This document shows, in pieces, positions 1 to 7,949 of a stretch of DNA of 64,000 nt (position 1 is its first letter; each line of letters begins with the position of its first letter). This DNA comes from Poriferisodalis sp965208895. GTDB lineage: Bacteria > Actinomycetota > Acidimicrobiia > Acidimicrobiales > Poriferisodalaceae. The DNA lies in contig NZ_OZ242363.1 of the NCBI RefSeq assembly GCF_965208895.1, positions 4,278,001 to 4,342,000 on the forward strand. The letters run 5' to 3'. The notes below the pieces were generated by a model. It made no database searches. It had not been told where the DNA came from and saw nothing but the letters and a program-made list of their open reading frames with translations. The position numbers and the translations under genes are program-made.

Positions 1-1371
1 TCGCAGCACTTCGACGTATGCGTCGCTGAGTTCGTTGCTGCCTGCCCGCTTGCCGACGACGAGCACCCGGTAGTCGGTCAACAGCCCCTGGTCGATGGCA
101 TCGCTGAACGCCATCTTGAAGAACCGCGGCCCGTACACGGCGTCGTCGTCCATCGAGTACGAATCGAGGTCGCGACCGGCTTCCTCGCTCATCTTCGCCG
201 CCTTGGCCTTCAGTCGAGGCGTGAACACCCGCGGCGTGGCCGTCATGTAGAGACGCCGCAGCGCCGGCAACCGGCGATCGTCGTGAGCGAGTCTGAATCC
301 CGAGACACGGTCGGTCTTGGCTTCTGCGTCCTCGATCCCCGTCGTGCGGTGGGCTTCATCGAGGACAAACAGATCGAAGGGTTCGAAGCCGTGACCGCCG
401 CTGCGGATGGCTTGATTGGCATGTTCGATGGCGTCGGCCACTACCGGCAGCGAGTGGTACGTGGTGAGCACTACTCGCATTTCGTCGGGGCGCGGTGCCT
501 CTGCCAGCCGTCGGGCGATGTCGGCGCGGTCGGTGCTCACGGGAATCTGCACCGCGGCCAGCTCGTCTGCCGCGCCTCTGGGTAGCCGACCCGTGCTTGG
601 ATCGGAGCAGACGCCGAAGTAGCTGTGAGCGATGGACCGATTCCGCGCCCACTCGCGCATCGTCTGACCCATTAACGCAATCGACGGCACCGCGTACAGC
701 ACCGATCCGCCCCGGCCAGCGTGCTCCTCAGCGGCCCACATCGCCACTAGTGATTTGCCCGTGCCGCACGGCATCACCACTGTGCCGCGGCGATGTTCCT
801 GGAATCCCTTGCTGATCTCGATCAGCGCTTCCTGCTGGTGGGGGAAGGGCCGTTTGGGCTCGCTGGCCCATTCCACGGCATCCGGGTCTTCGAGGCCTGC
901 CAGCCAGTCGACGGGCCACGATTCGAGCTCGGCGAGGTCGATGAGCTTGGTGCCGCCCTTGATGAGCTTCGTCGCGGCGTGCTTCGGAATCTGACCGGTT
1001 GAGACCAGGATCGAACCGTCGAAATCGTCATTCAACGCCAGCGCGAGAAAGTCGTTGATCCCCTTGGTGGCAACTTTGGCGTCCTTGTAGAACTTGCACT
1101 GCACACCGACACGGCCACCGTGCCTGCGCTGCGCTACCAAGTCGACCCCGATGTCAACCGTGTAGCCGAGTTCGGTCCGTTCGGGCCATTCATTCCACAG
1201 CCAGACGTGTTGGAAATCAAACTCGGGGTTTGCCTCGAAGGCGCCTCGCATCACCTGCTCGAACATTCGCCCCTTCTCAGTGGAGTTCAGCGCCCGCTCG
1301 CGAATCTGGCGAAACACCACCGGCTCAAAGAGATGTCCCTGCACCGCTGTCCCTGTTTCGAAGAGCGTCAT
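1..1371 (-). CDS. Type ISP-like restriction protein, N-terminal nuclease plus helicase part (runs off window)
   Basis: The minus frame is open from ATG at 1371 to base 1 (457 codons, no stop), so the 3' part lies outside the window. Residues about 70-95 read as an Mrr/PD-(D/E)xK nuclease core: GVDLVAQ (Asp77) followed by GVQCKFY (Gln91, Lys93). A superfamily 2 helicase follows, with Walker A PCGTGKS (201-207), DEAH box LDEAHRT (338-344) and the MTATP motif (376-380). This nuclease-then-translocase order is that of Type ISP and related single-chain restriction enzymes, which would carry a methyltransferase and specificity domain further on. The start is fixed by a 4-nt ATGA overlap with the upstream ORF, implying translational coupling. 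The family assignment is good; whether the full enzyme is intact cannot be seen. Confidence 0.85.
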   Translation of the reverse strand, partial: MTLFETGTAVQGHLFEPVVFRQIRERALNSTEKGRMFEQVMRGAFEANPEFDFQHVWLWNEWPERTELGYTVDIGVDLVAQRRHGGRVGVQCKFYKDAKVATKGINDFLALALNDDFDGSILVSTGQIPKHAATKLIKGGTKLIDLAELESWPVDWLAGLEDPDAVEWASEPKRPFPHQQEALIEISKGFQEHRRGTVVMPCGTGKSLVAMWAAEEHAGRGGSVLYAVPSIALMGQTMREWARNRSIAHSYFGVCSDPSTGRLPRGAADELAAVQIPVSTDRADIARRLAEAPRPDEMRVVLTTYHSLPVVADAIEHANQAIRSGGHGFEPFDLFVLDEAHRTTGIEDAEAKTDRVSGFRLAHDDRRLPALRRLYMTATPRVFTPRLKAKAAKMSEEAGRDLDSYSMDDDAVYGPRFFKMAFSDAIDQGLLTDYRVLVVGKRAGSNELSDAYVEVLR

Positions 1372-2018
1372 GACTCGGTCAACTCTGAGTCAGCGGCTTC
1401 GTCAACGGTTTCGAGCGATAGGGGCAGCGCGGCGATGATCCGCGCCGATTGCGATCCGACGTAGGCAAGGCGACGAAGGTGTCTGATCAGGTTGAACGGT
1501 TCGTCAGCCCAGACATGCCAGCGATTCGGGTCGTCGGTGATTCCCGACGGTTTGTCATACTTGACAGTGAGCGTCGTGACTGCCCATTCGAGGGGTGAAC
1601 GACCCGAGACTGTGTAGCTGTGGCACTCGACTGGGATGCCGACAAGACGACAGCGCTCGTTGACGTGAAGCATCGACCGGTCGTCGCGCTTGGCGCTGCC
1701 CACTGAGCGCCCCCAGTGCATCCGGGCCTGAATCCGGTATGCGGCGTCGGGGTGCTGGCCTTGGCTTTCTTCGCCATCGACGAAGCAGTCGAGCGGAAAT
1801 TCAGGACAGGACTCATAGCCGACGTGCAGGTCCATGAGTTCTCGGCCCGCTGCGCGGAATGCCTCAAAATCGGGGGCCAGAGGCAAGCGGGGAAGGCTGC
1901 GTTGGAGGTCGTGCCGGAAGCGCTCACGCCAGTCAGGCGCGTGCATCACGCCGTAGAGGTACTCCCAGATGTCGTCCTTCGAGACGTGTGACCCATAGCG
2001 GTGTTGGAACTGCTCCAA
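1368..2018 (-). CDS. Type ISP C-terminal (specificity) domain, stand-alone or truncated
   Basis: This 216-residue frame (TTG start as drawn) resembles the C-terminal domain of Type ISP restriction enzymes as I remember it: DIWEYLYGVMHAPDWRERF, then AGRELMDLHVGYE, then YTVSGRSPLEWAV and KYDKPSGITDDPN. In that family the domain recognises the DNA target and follows the methyltransferase; no methyltransferase motifs precede it here. The frame continues upstream of 2018 through a plausible VTDWCLEQF segment to a run of eleven G (plus strand 2077-2087), where it meets TGA. One added base in that run would connect it to an ATG at 2091. It ends in a 4-nt overlap with the helicase gene. It is either a decayed remnant of a longer gene, a phase-variable small gene, or a sequencing undercall. 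Confidence 0.6.
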   Translation of the reverse strand: MEQFQHRYGSHVSKDDIWEYLYGVMHAPDWRERFRHDLQRSLPRLPLAPDFEAFRAAGRELMDLHVGYESCPEFPLDCFVDGEESQGQHPDAAYRIQARMHWGRSVGSAKRDDRSMLHVNERCRLVGIPVECHSYTVSGRSPLEWAVTTLTVKYDKPSGITDDPNRWHVWADEPFNLIRHLRRLAYVGSQSARIIAALPLSLETVDEAADSELTES

Positions 2019-2076
2019 ACACCAATCAGTGACGTTGTCCCGCCAAGCCGGTGCTGCTGGCGCGAACAGCGAGTCC

Positions 2077-2087
2077 GGGGGGGGGGG
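2077..2087. repeat. G11 homopolymer tract at a frame break
   Basis: Eleven consecutive G on the plus strand (C11 in the coding direction). On the minus strand an ATG at 2091 is followed by the tract. With 11 C the ATG frame closes after about 20 codons; with 12 (or 9) it would enter the Type ISP C-terminal frame. Such tracts are classic sites of slipped-strand phase variation in restriction genes, and also of sequencing error. Confidence 0.8.
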
Positions 2088-2255
2088 TCATGGCCTCAAA
2101 ACCGTAGTCTACGTGTGGCATTGCGCCAGCGGATCGAAGAAGTGGCTGTGCGTGCCGACGATGTCCTCGACAGATGCCTCTGGTCAGGTGCCGATCCGGG
2201 GGCCATTCGCTCGTCGAAGTCGTTGAGTGCGGATCAAGCCGCGTCGGCCACTGCG

Positions 2256-2280
2256 GGTTCAGACAGGGGCCTGTCCAACC
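2256..2280. repeat. Inverted repeat (possible IS end or terminator)
   Basis: GACAGG (2262-2267) and CCTGTC (2270-2275) are perfect arms with GG between; the flanking GGTT (2256-2259) and AACC (2277-2280) extend the dyad. It lies just downstream of the transposase-like remnant on the minus strand, where an IS terminal repeat or a terminator could be. There is no T-run. The role is not established. Confidence 0.45.
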
Positions 2281-2306
2281 TTTTAGGTATCCGGGCGTGG
2301 TGGATT

Positions 2307-2423
2307 TTATCGAATGTAGGCGGCGATCCGGTCGCCGTAGTGGACGGTGAGCGCGTTGAGGATGGCTTTCCAGCCGTTGGTCTTGCCGGCCAGGTTGGTG
2401 CGGTTCTTGCGTCGAGCGGTGGC
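2307..2423 (-). pseudogene. Transposase-like C-terminal remnant
   Basis: The last roughly 38 codons of a minus frame ending in TAA at 2307-2309 read ATARRKNRTNLAGKTNGW and then KAILNALTVHYGDRIAAYIR. A Trp-x-x-x-Leu-Asn-x-Leu tail with a GDR motif resembles the ends of some IS transposases, but I cannot name the family. Upstream of this the frame becomes low-complexity Arg/Ser/Pro sequence typical of non-coding reading in GC-rich DNA, so only the 3' end seems to survive. The whole stretch 2019-2617 holds no intact gene: only this remnant, the G11 tract and the inverted repeat. Confidence 0.35.
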
Positions 2424-2617
2424 GATTAGGGGTAGACCGAGCGCAGAACGGCGTCTCCCGGCGCTTCGATGACGAGTCGGGGGCTGCGACGATGGCTGGC
2501 GGTCTCTTTGCCGCTTGGCTGCACTTACGGCAAACTCAGGAGCACGGATCACCCGAACTTGCCGAATTGCGTAGGTTGCGGTCATCTCAGCACTCGGGTG
2601 CGCGAAGGATGCGAGCC

Positions 2618-4012
2618 ATGGGACGAACCGAACGGCGCTACTGGGACAACCGGGAGAACATCTCAAGAGCCGCCCGCGCCGGCGATCCACAAGACTTGCT
2701 GTTCGACGCATACGTACCCCACCCGATTGCCGGCTGGGAGCCTGTCCTGGGCTCCCGCACATGGGCACGTCTGTCGCGCTCATCGGAGCGTTGCCGCGCC
2801 CTCAGCGAAACACTCGGTCAAGGTGACTTGCCAGCCGAATGGCTATTGAGTCGCGCTGAGAGCATCGCTTCGAGCACCATCGAGGACATCCGGCCCTCTG
2901 CTCGTCGGGTTGCCCGGGCAGAGGCCCAACTGGGGTTGTTCGGCGAGAAGCCGCCGGACGCTGAAATGCAGGCGTTGCGCAACATCGGCGTCACCCGGCA
3001 CGCCTCAGACCTTGCGCAGTCTGGTGCCAGCTTCACCGTCGAATCGTTGTGCGACATGCACGAGACCCTCATGGGGGATGACCCGATCGCCGGCCGATTG
3101 CGGGAGCGGCAGAATTGGGTCGGCGCAGGGGCGCTCAAAGGCCCGCTCGCCGCTCGCCATGTCGGACCTCCGCCTGAGCACGTTCTCGGTCTTCTCGAGG
3201 ATTTGGTCGAGTACGTCCACCGAGATGACGGAGACCCGTTGGTTCGTGCCGCCATTGCTCATGCCCAATTCGAGACGATCCATCCCTTCCCGGACGGCAA
3301 CGGTCGCACAGGCCGCGCCCTGATCCAGTTCATGCTGTTGCGTGAGGAGGTGATCGGACGAGGGACGCTGCCCATCAGCTCAGCTTTGATGATCGAGAGG
3401 CCGCGTTACTTCGACGCACTGGATTCGTTTCGCTTGGTCTGCGCTCCTGACGACGAGGCCAGGTCGAGATCAGCGCAGCCTTGGATTGAGATGCTCGCTG
3501 AAGCGACATTCCATGCGTGCATTCTCCATGACCGGCTGAACTCGCACGTCGAGGCGCTGCGGCAGCGGTGGGCGGCCCAGGCCACGGCCAAGCGAATTCG
3601 CCCTTCGAGCGCGGCCTTCCGGCTGCTCGATCACCTGCCTGCCAATCCGGTCCTCACAGCGGATAGCGCTCGGCGTCTGCTTGACACGAACGAGCGGACA
3701 GCACGCCACGCAGTCGCCCGACTCGCCGATGCCGGAATCTTGGAGCAGCGCAGCGCCGGCCGCCGAAACAGGGTCTTTGAGTGCGGCGACATGATGGACG
3801 CGTTCACTGAGTCGGCGCGTGAGCAGCCCGCCGCCAATCTCACACTGTCCACACCAGTCGGCGCCCCAGGCCCGACACTCCCGGGCACTGAAGAAACCGC
3901 GAAAGAAGAGGCCGGAGGCATATGCGGCGCCCGTACACGTCGAGGCACACAATGCGGCCATCCGCGTCCTCGTCTAGGCGGCAAGTGCCCGGCAGGGCAC
4001 CCACGAAGCTGA
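2618..4012 (+). CDS. Fic family protein (class II-type AMPylase) with C-terminal zinc-knuckle-like tail
   Basis: Fic enzymes transfer AMP (sometimes other groups) to target proteins. The catalytic Fic motif HPFPDGNGRTGR is present in full, with the catalytic His and the phosphate-binding Gly/Asn/Arg. Further N-terminal, SSTIED resembles the auto-inhibitory (S/T)xxxE(G/N) helix of class II Fic proteins, with Asp in the last place. The N-terminal segment FDAYVPHPIAGW is typical of this group. A winged-helix-like region follows the Fic core (LLDTNERTARHAVARL). The last 28 residues hold CGARTRRGTQCGHPRP and KCPAGH, a Cys/His pattern that could bind zinc. I chose ATG 2618 (464 aa) because GAAGGA lies 8 nt upstream; ATG 2609 is an alternative. 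It stands alone, beside a transposase remnant. Confidence 0.9.
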   Translation: MGRTERRYWDNRENISRAARAGDPQDLLFDAYVPHPIAGWEPVLGSRTWARLSRSSERCRALSETLGQGDLPAEWLLSRAESIASSTIEDIRPSARRVARAEAQLGLFGEKPPDAEMQALRNIGVTRHASDLAQSGASFTVESLCDMHETLMGDDPIAGRLRERQNWVGAGALKGPLAARHVGPPPEHVLGLLEDLVEYVHRDDGDPLVRAAIAHAQFETIHPFPDGNGRTGRALIQFMLLREEVIGRGTLPISSALMIERPRYFDALDSFRLVCAPDDEARSRSAQPWIEMLAEATFHACILHDRLNSHVEALRQRWAAQATAKRIRPSSAAFRLLDHLPANPVLTADSARRLLDTNERTARHAVARLADAGILEQRSAGRRNRVFECGDMMDAFTESAREQPAANLTLSTPVGAPGPTLPGTEETAKEEAGGICGARTRRGTQCGHPRPRLGGKCPAGHPRS

Positions 4013-4085
4013 GAGGCCGCCGATTTGCGGCGGCGCCAGCTCAAAGCGCTCGTACGGGCGCAACGGCGGTTTGTGCGCGACGCGG

Positions 4086-4880
4086 TCAGCGGAGGTGGGT
4101 GGGGCGGGGGTCGGCTAGGCGGCCCAGGGGTGATTGGGCTCGCAGGCCGCCGTCTACCACGATGGCTTCGCCGGAGACGAATGACGACTCGTCGCTGGCG
4201 AGCCAAGTCGCGACGCTGGCGATCTCGTCGGGATGGCCGAGGCGGCGCAGTGCGTGCGCTGCCAGATTTCGTTCGAGCGCAGCTGGGTCCTGCATCATCC
4301 GCTGCACCGGGGGAGTCTCGATGGTGCCTGGGCAGATGGCATTGACGCGAACGCCGTCGGGAGCGTGATCGGTGGACAGCGCCCGCGTCAGGTTGATGAC
4401 TGCCGCCTTGGACGCGGCATACACGACCGAGCCGCCGTCGCCGTGCAGGCCGCTGATTGACGCCGTATTGATGATCGAGCCGCCGCCGCGGGCCTCCATT
4501 GCGGGCACGGCGTACTTGGCGCCCAAATAGACCGACCGGACATTCACGTTCATCACGAGATCCCAGTCACGAGGCTGCAGCTCCACCGCGGTGCCCGGAC
4601 GGATCGTGCCTGCATTGCTGTACAGCACGTCGAGACCCCCCCAGCGATCCACGGCCGCGGCAACCATCGCCTCGACGTCGTCAGGCTCCGCGACATTGGC
4701 GCCGAAGCCGTGCGCTTCGCCGCCGTCTCGGGTGATGGCCTCTGCCACGCTCTCGGCTCGCTCTCGGCGGATGTCCACGACGAGCACCGACGCACCTTCA
4801 GCAGCAAAGCGCTTCGCGCTGGCCTCGCCGATGCCTGATGCACCGCCGGTGACGATGGCGATCTTGTTCTCCAGCAGCAT
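4086..4880 (-). CDS. SDR-family NAD(P)-dependent oxidoreductase
   Basis: A 264-residue classical short-chain dehydrogenase. The cofactor-binding motif TGGASGIG is at residues 11-18, with Asp after the second strand (VVDIRR), which favours NAD(H). NAG (YSNAGT), the catalytic Ser region (INTASISG) and the YAASK active site are present, followed by the PG motif (NAICPGTIETP) and a C-terminal VDGG. Substrate unknown; it is closest in style to 3-oxoacyl-ACP reductase/glucose dehydrogenase-type SDRs. It converges with the Fic gene and diverges from the esterase gene, consistent with a small lipid or xenobiotic catabolic neighbourhood. Confidence 0.9.
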   Translation of the reverse strand: MLLENKIAIVTGGASGIGEASAKRFAAEGASVLVVDIRRERAESVAEAITRDGGEAHGFGANVAEPDDVEAMVAAAVDRWGGLDVLYSNAGTIRPGTAVELQPRDWDLVMNVNVRSVYLGAKYAVPAMEARGGGSIINTASISGLHGDGGSVVYAASKAAVINLTRALSTDHAPDGVRVNAICPGTIETPPVQRMMQDPAALERNLAAHALRRLGHPDEIASVATWLASDESSFVSGEAIVVDGGLRAQSPLGRLADPRPTHLR

Positions 4881-5015
4881 GGGATCCCCTTCCGAGAGCC
4901 GCGTCGCTCACCGCGGACACTAGGAGGCTGAGCTGGGCCCCGTCTCGCCAACATGGCTACGTTGTGGCGGCCGATCGGGATCAATCCGATGCGGGCCGAA
5001 GCAGGGGAGGGCTCG

Positions 5016-5900
5016 ATGGCGAGCGAAGCGTTCTACAGAATCCGCGAGATCATCGCGTCGCAGGCAATGCCTGCCGACATCGATGCGATGCGCAAGGGCA
5101 TTGAGCTCACTGCCCGACCGCTGCCGACCGGCGTGAGCGGTGAAATGGTCGTCGCCAACGGTGTCTCGTGCGAGCTGCAGACACCCGATGAGACCAGCAG
5201 TGACGCCATCGTGCAGTACGTCCATGGCGGCGGCTACGTCGCCGGGTCGATCGGCTCGCACCGGAATCTGACGGGAAATCTGGCCCTGAAGCTGGGCTGT
5301 CCGGTGCTCTCGGTCGATTACCGCCTCGCGCCCGAGCATCCCCACCCTGCGCCGGTGGAGGACTCGGTTGCGGTGTATCGCCGGCTGCTCGACCGCGGCC
5401 ACTCTGCCGACAAGATCGCCATTGCCGGCGACTCGGCAGGCGGCGGGCTGACGATGTCGACGCTCATGAAGCTGCGCGACCTCGGGCTGCCGCTGCCGGC
5501 CGCAGCCGTGCCGATCTCGCCATGGGTCGACATGTCCGGCACGGGGGAGAGTGCCGTCACCCGGTCCGACCGCGACCCCATGGTGAGCGCTGACGATCTC
5601 ACCCGGATCGCCGGTGTCTTCCTCGGCGCAGACGGCGATCCCGCCGATCCATACGCGTCACCGCTCGAAGGCGATCTCTCGGGCCTGCCGCCGTTGCTGA
5701 TCCACTGCGGCGACGACGAAGTCCTGCTGTCCGACAGCGAGCGGCTGGCACACAAGGCCCGCACCAGTGGCGTCGACGTGACCCTCGAGGTATGGCCCGA
5801 GATGATCCACGTCTGGCACTCGATGGCTGGCCTCTTCCCCGAAGCCGACGACGGCATTGCCCGAGTCGCGGAGTACCTCAGCGAGCGGCTCGCCGGCTAG
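5016..5900 (+). CDS. Alpha/beta hydrolase, hormone-sensitive-lipase (family IV) esterase
   Basis: A 294-residue esterase. The oxyanion-hole motif HGGGYVAGS and the nucleophile elbow GDSAGGGL are the two signatures of the HSL/family IV carboxylesterases. The catalytic Asp lies in the HCGDDEVL segment and the catalytic His in MIHVWHSM near the C-terminus. Start ATG 5016 is preferred because AGGGGAGG ends 5 nt upstream; an in-frame ATG at 4953 would add 21 residues of poor quality. Likely cytoplasmic, as no signal peptide is seen. It is divergent from the SDR gene and converges with the amidotransferase gene. Confidence 0.9.
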   Translation: MASEAFYRIREIIASQAMPADIDAMRKGIELTARPLPTGVSGEMVVANGVSCELQTPDETSSDAIVQYVHGGGYVAGSIGSHRNLTGNLALKLGCPVLSVDYRLAPEHPHPAPVEDSVAVYRRLLDRGHSADKIAIAGDSAGGGLTMSTLMKLRDLGLPLPAAAVPISPWVDMSGTGESAVTRSDRDPMVSADDLTRIAGVFLGADGDPADPYASPLEGDLSGLPPLLIHCGDDEVLLSDSERLAHKARTSGVDVTLEVWPEMIHVWHSMAGLFPEADDGIARVAEYLSERLAG

Positions 5901-5917
5901 AGCGCCGAGCCCTTCGG

Positions 5918-6658
5918 CTAGGACTGGGCCACGTCGTCGAGAAACCAGTCGACGAGGTCGAAGCAATTGCGCCGGTTCGCGGCCTCGTTGCGCGTCACGG
6001 CGGCCAGGATGTCCTCGCGAACCACGCCGACCGATTCCAGGTAGTCGTCGCTGGCCGCCCAGAGCCACTCGCTGGCGAGCTCCACGTTGATCTCGGGATG
6101 GAACTGGGTGCCCACGCTGCGGCCCATCCGGAAGAGCTGCGGGCAGATCTCGGTGCTGGCGAGCAGCTCGGCCCCGTCGGGCAGGTGAAAGCGATCGTGG
6201 TGCCACTCCATCCAGGGACCGGTCGATATCGGCAAGTCGACGCCTTCGGGCGGTGAGATCCGGTACCAACCGATCTCAGTCTCAGGGGAGCGATCCACCG
6301 ATCCGCCGAGTGCTGCTGCCAGCGCTTGGCCACCGAAGCAGATGCCCAGCACCGGCGTGCCGCCCTCATGGGAACGGCGGATCAGGTCCAGCTCCGTGCC
6401 GATCCAGGGTTCGATGGCGTCCTCGTAGACCGACCAATACGAACCGGTCACGACGAGCACATCGAAGTCTTCCTGAGGCAGCGGCTGGAAGTCTGCGGGC
6501 CGCGTGTTGTCGGGCACCATCACGTGGACAGCCAGATCGACGCCCCGTTCGGTCAGCCGATCACCGACGAATCCGGGTCGCGACGTCTTCTCGTGGGTGA
6601 CGACCAGGGCTCTCACGTGATCTTCCGCACTTGCCGATGAGTACTCGGCGAGCATCAT
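5918..6658 (-). CDS. Class I glutamine amidotransferase-like protein
   Basis: 246 residues with the GATase I fold. The nucleophile elbow GICFGGQ contains the catalytic Cys, and FHPEIN supplies the catalytic His and Glu, so the triad is complete. The protein resembles the stand-alone GMP-synthase-like amidotransferases that hydrolyse gamma-glutamyl amides. The first ATG (6658) overlaps the TGA of the upstream P450 as ATGA, so it is the third gene of a tightly coupled operon P450, P450, amidotransferase. With two glutamine-synthetase-like ligases next door this suggests a gamma-glutamylation route like aniline degradation (AtdA1/AtdA2) or putrescine use (PuuA/PuuD). That role is inferred from context. 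Confidence 0.85.
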   Translation of the reverse strand: MMLAEYSSASAEDHVRALVVTHEKTSRPGFVGDRLTERGVDLAVHVMVPDNTRPADFQPLPQEDFDVLVVTGSYWSVYEDAIEPWIGTELDLIRRSHEGGTPVLGICFGGQALAAALGGSVDRSPETEIGWYRISPPEGVDLPISTGPWMEWHHDRFHLPDGAELLASTEICPQLFRMGRSVGTQFHPEINVELASEWLWAASDDYLESVGVVREDILAAVTRNEAANRRNCFDLVDWFLDDVAQS

Positions 6659-7947
6659 GCCGCCAGGTCGACGACGCGCACCGGCAGGTGCTTGATGCCG
6701 GAGATGAAGTTGGAGCGCAGCCGCTCCACCGGCCCGTCCTGCTCGATCCGCACGACCCGCCGCAGCAGCTCCTCGAACACGACCTTGATCTCCATGCGGG
6801 CCAGCCAAGCGCCGAGGCACAAGTGGGGTCCATTGCGGCCGAAGGCCATGTGCTCGTTGTCGGTGCGCGCCAGATCGAACCGGAATGGGTGAGGGAACCG
6901 GTCGGCGTCGTGATCCGCGCTGATGTAGTACAGGACCACCTTGTCGCCGGCCCGCACCTTGGTGCCGTTGATCTCGGTGTCACATGTCGCCGTGCGCCGG
7001 AAGTGCGTCGTGACCGAACTGGCACGCAGCACCTCCTCCACCGCTGCCGTGGTCAGCGTCTCATCGCCGGCCAGCACCGCAGTGCGCCACAGGTCAAACA
7101 GATGGGGATGAGCCATCAGCACCCACAGCCCGTGGGTCATCGTGTAGCGGGTGGTGTCGTTGCCGGCCGCGATCAGCAGTGTGAAGAAGTTCTTGAACTC
7201 GAGATCGGTGAGCGGCGTGCCGTCGGTGGTGGGGGCCAGAAGCTGGCTGATCACGTCGGAGGTCGGCCACTCGCGCCGCTCAGCGGCCTGCTGCGCTGCG
7301 TATTGAAAGATTTCCACCGTCGCCGGGCTGCGAAACGGCATGAAGCGGAAGTCGTCGGTGTCGACAAGCCCGACGGGGTAGTCGGTGAAGTCGGGATCGG
7401 TGTTGCCGAGCAGCGCATCACCCCACTCGACGAGCTGGTGACCGTCCTCATCGCTGGTCCCCAGCATCCGGCCCAGCATGCGCATCGGCAGCTCCGTCGC
7501 CACCTCGGTGACGAAGTCGAAGCGTTCGGTGGTCAGTGCCCGGTCCAGCACCTCGCAGGCAAGCCCCCGGATGGCCGCCTCGTACGTGTTGACCACACGA
7601 GGCGTGAACCCGCGGCTCACCAGGCGGCGGTACCGCGTGTGCTCAGGAGGGTCCATTTCCATCATCGTCGTACGCGCTTCGAGCTCGTCGGGCGCCATGT
7701 CCTCGAGCCGGATGCCCTGCGCGGAGGTGAACGTCTGGGTGTCGCGGCTGATGCGGAACGCATCGTCGTACTTCGTGACGGCCCAGTAGCCGCGCCCGTC
7801 GATTTCCTCGACCCACGCCACGGGGTCCTCCCGTCGCATACGGGCGAACGTGGCGTGCGGGACGCCCTGGGTCCAGACGTCGTGGTCGGAGATGTTGGCG
7901 TCGTCAGGCCCGAGGTCGTCCAGATACGGCTCCGCCCAGGTGCTCAC
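6655..7947 (-). CDS. Cytochrome P450 (first of a pair by position)
   Basis: A 430-residue soluble bacterial P450. The I-helix motif AAGNDTTR, K-helix ExxR (EEVLR) and heme loop FGRNGPHLCLGAW with the axial Cys are all present. The N-terminal style (FARMRREDPVAWVEE, YWAVTKYDD) and LEMDPPEH-type segment recall the CYP125/CYP142/CYP124-like monooxygenases of actinobacteria, which hydroxylate steroid or lipid side chains; the actual substrate is unknown. I start it at GTG 7947, two bases after the stop of the upstream P450, because a longer upstream reading is Arg-rich shadow sequence. No ferredoxin or reductase gene is adjacent, so electrons must come from elsewhere. Confidence 0.88.
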   Translation of the reverse strand: MSTWAEPYLDDLGPDDANISDHDVWTQGVPHATFARMRREDPVAWVEEIDGRGYWAVTKYDDAFRISRDTQTFTSAQGIRLEDMAPDELEARTTMMEMDPPEHTRYRRLVSRGFTPRVVNTYEAAIRGLACEVLDRALTTERFDFVTEVATELPMRMLGRMLGTSDEDGHQLVEWGDALLGNTDPDFTDYPVGLVDTDDFRFMPFRSPATVEIFQYAAQQAAERREWPTSDVISQLLAPTTDGTPLTDLEFKNFFTLLIAAGNDTTRYTMTHGLWVLMAHPHLFDLWRTAVLAGDETLTTAAVEEVLRASSVTTHFRRTATCDTEINGTKVRAGDKVVLYYISADHDADRFPHPFRFDLARTDNEHMAFGRNGPHLCLGAWLARMEIKVVFEELLRRVVRIEQDGPVERLRSNFISGIKHLPVRVVDLAA

Positions 7948-7949
7948 AG

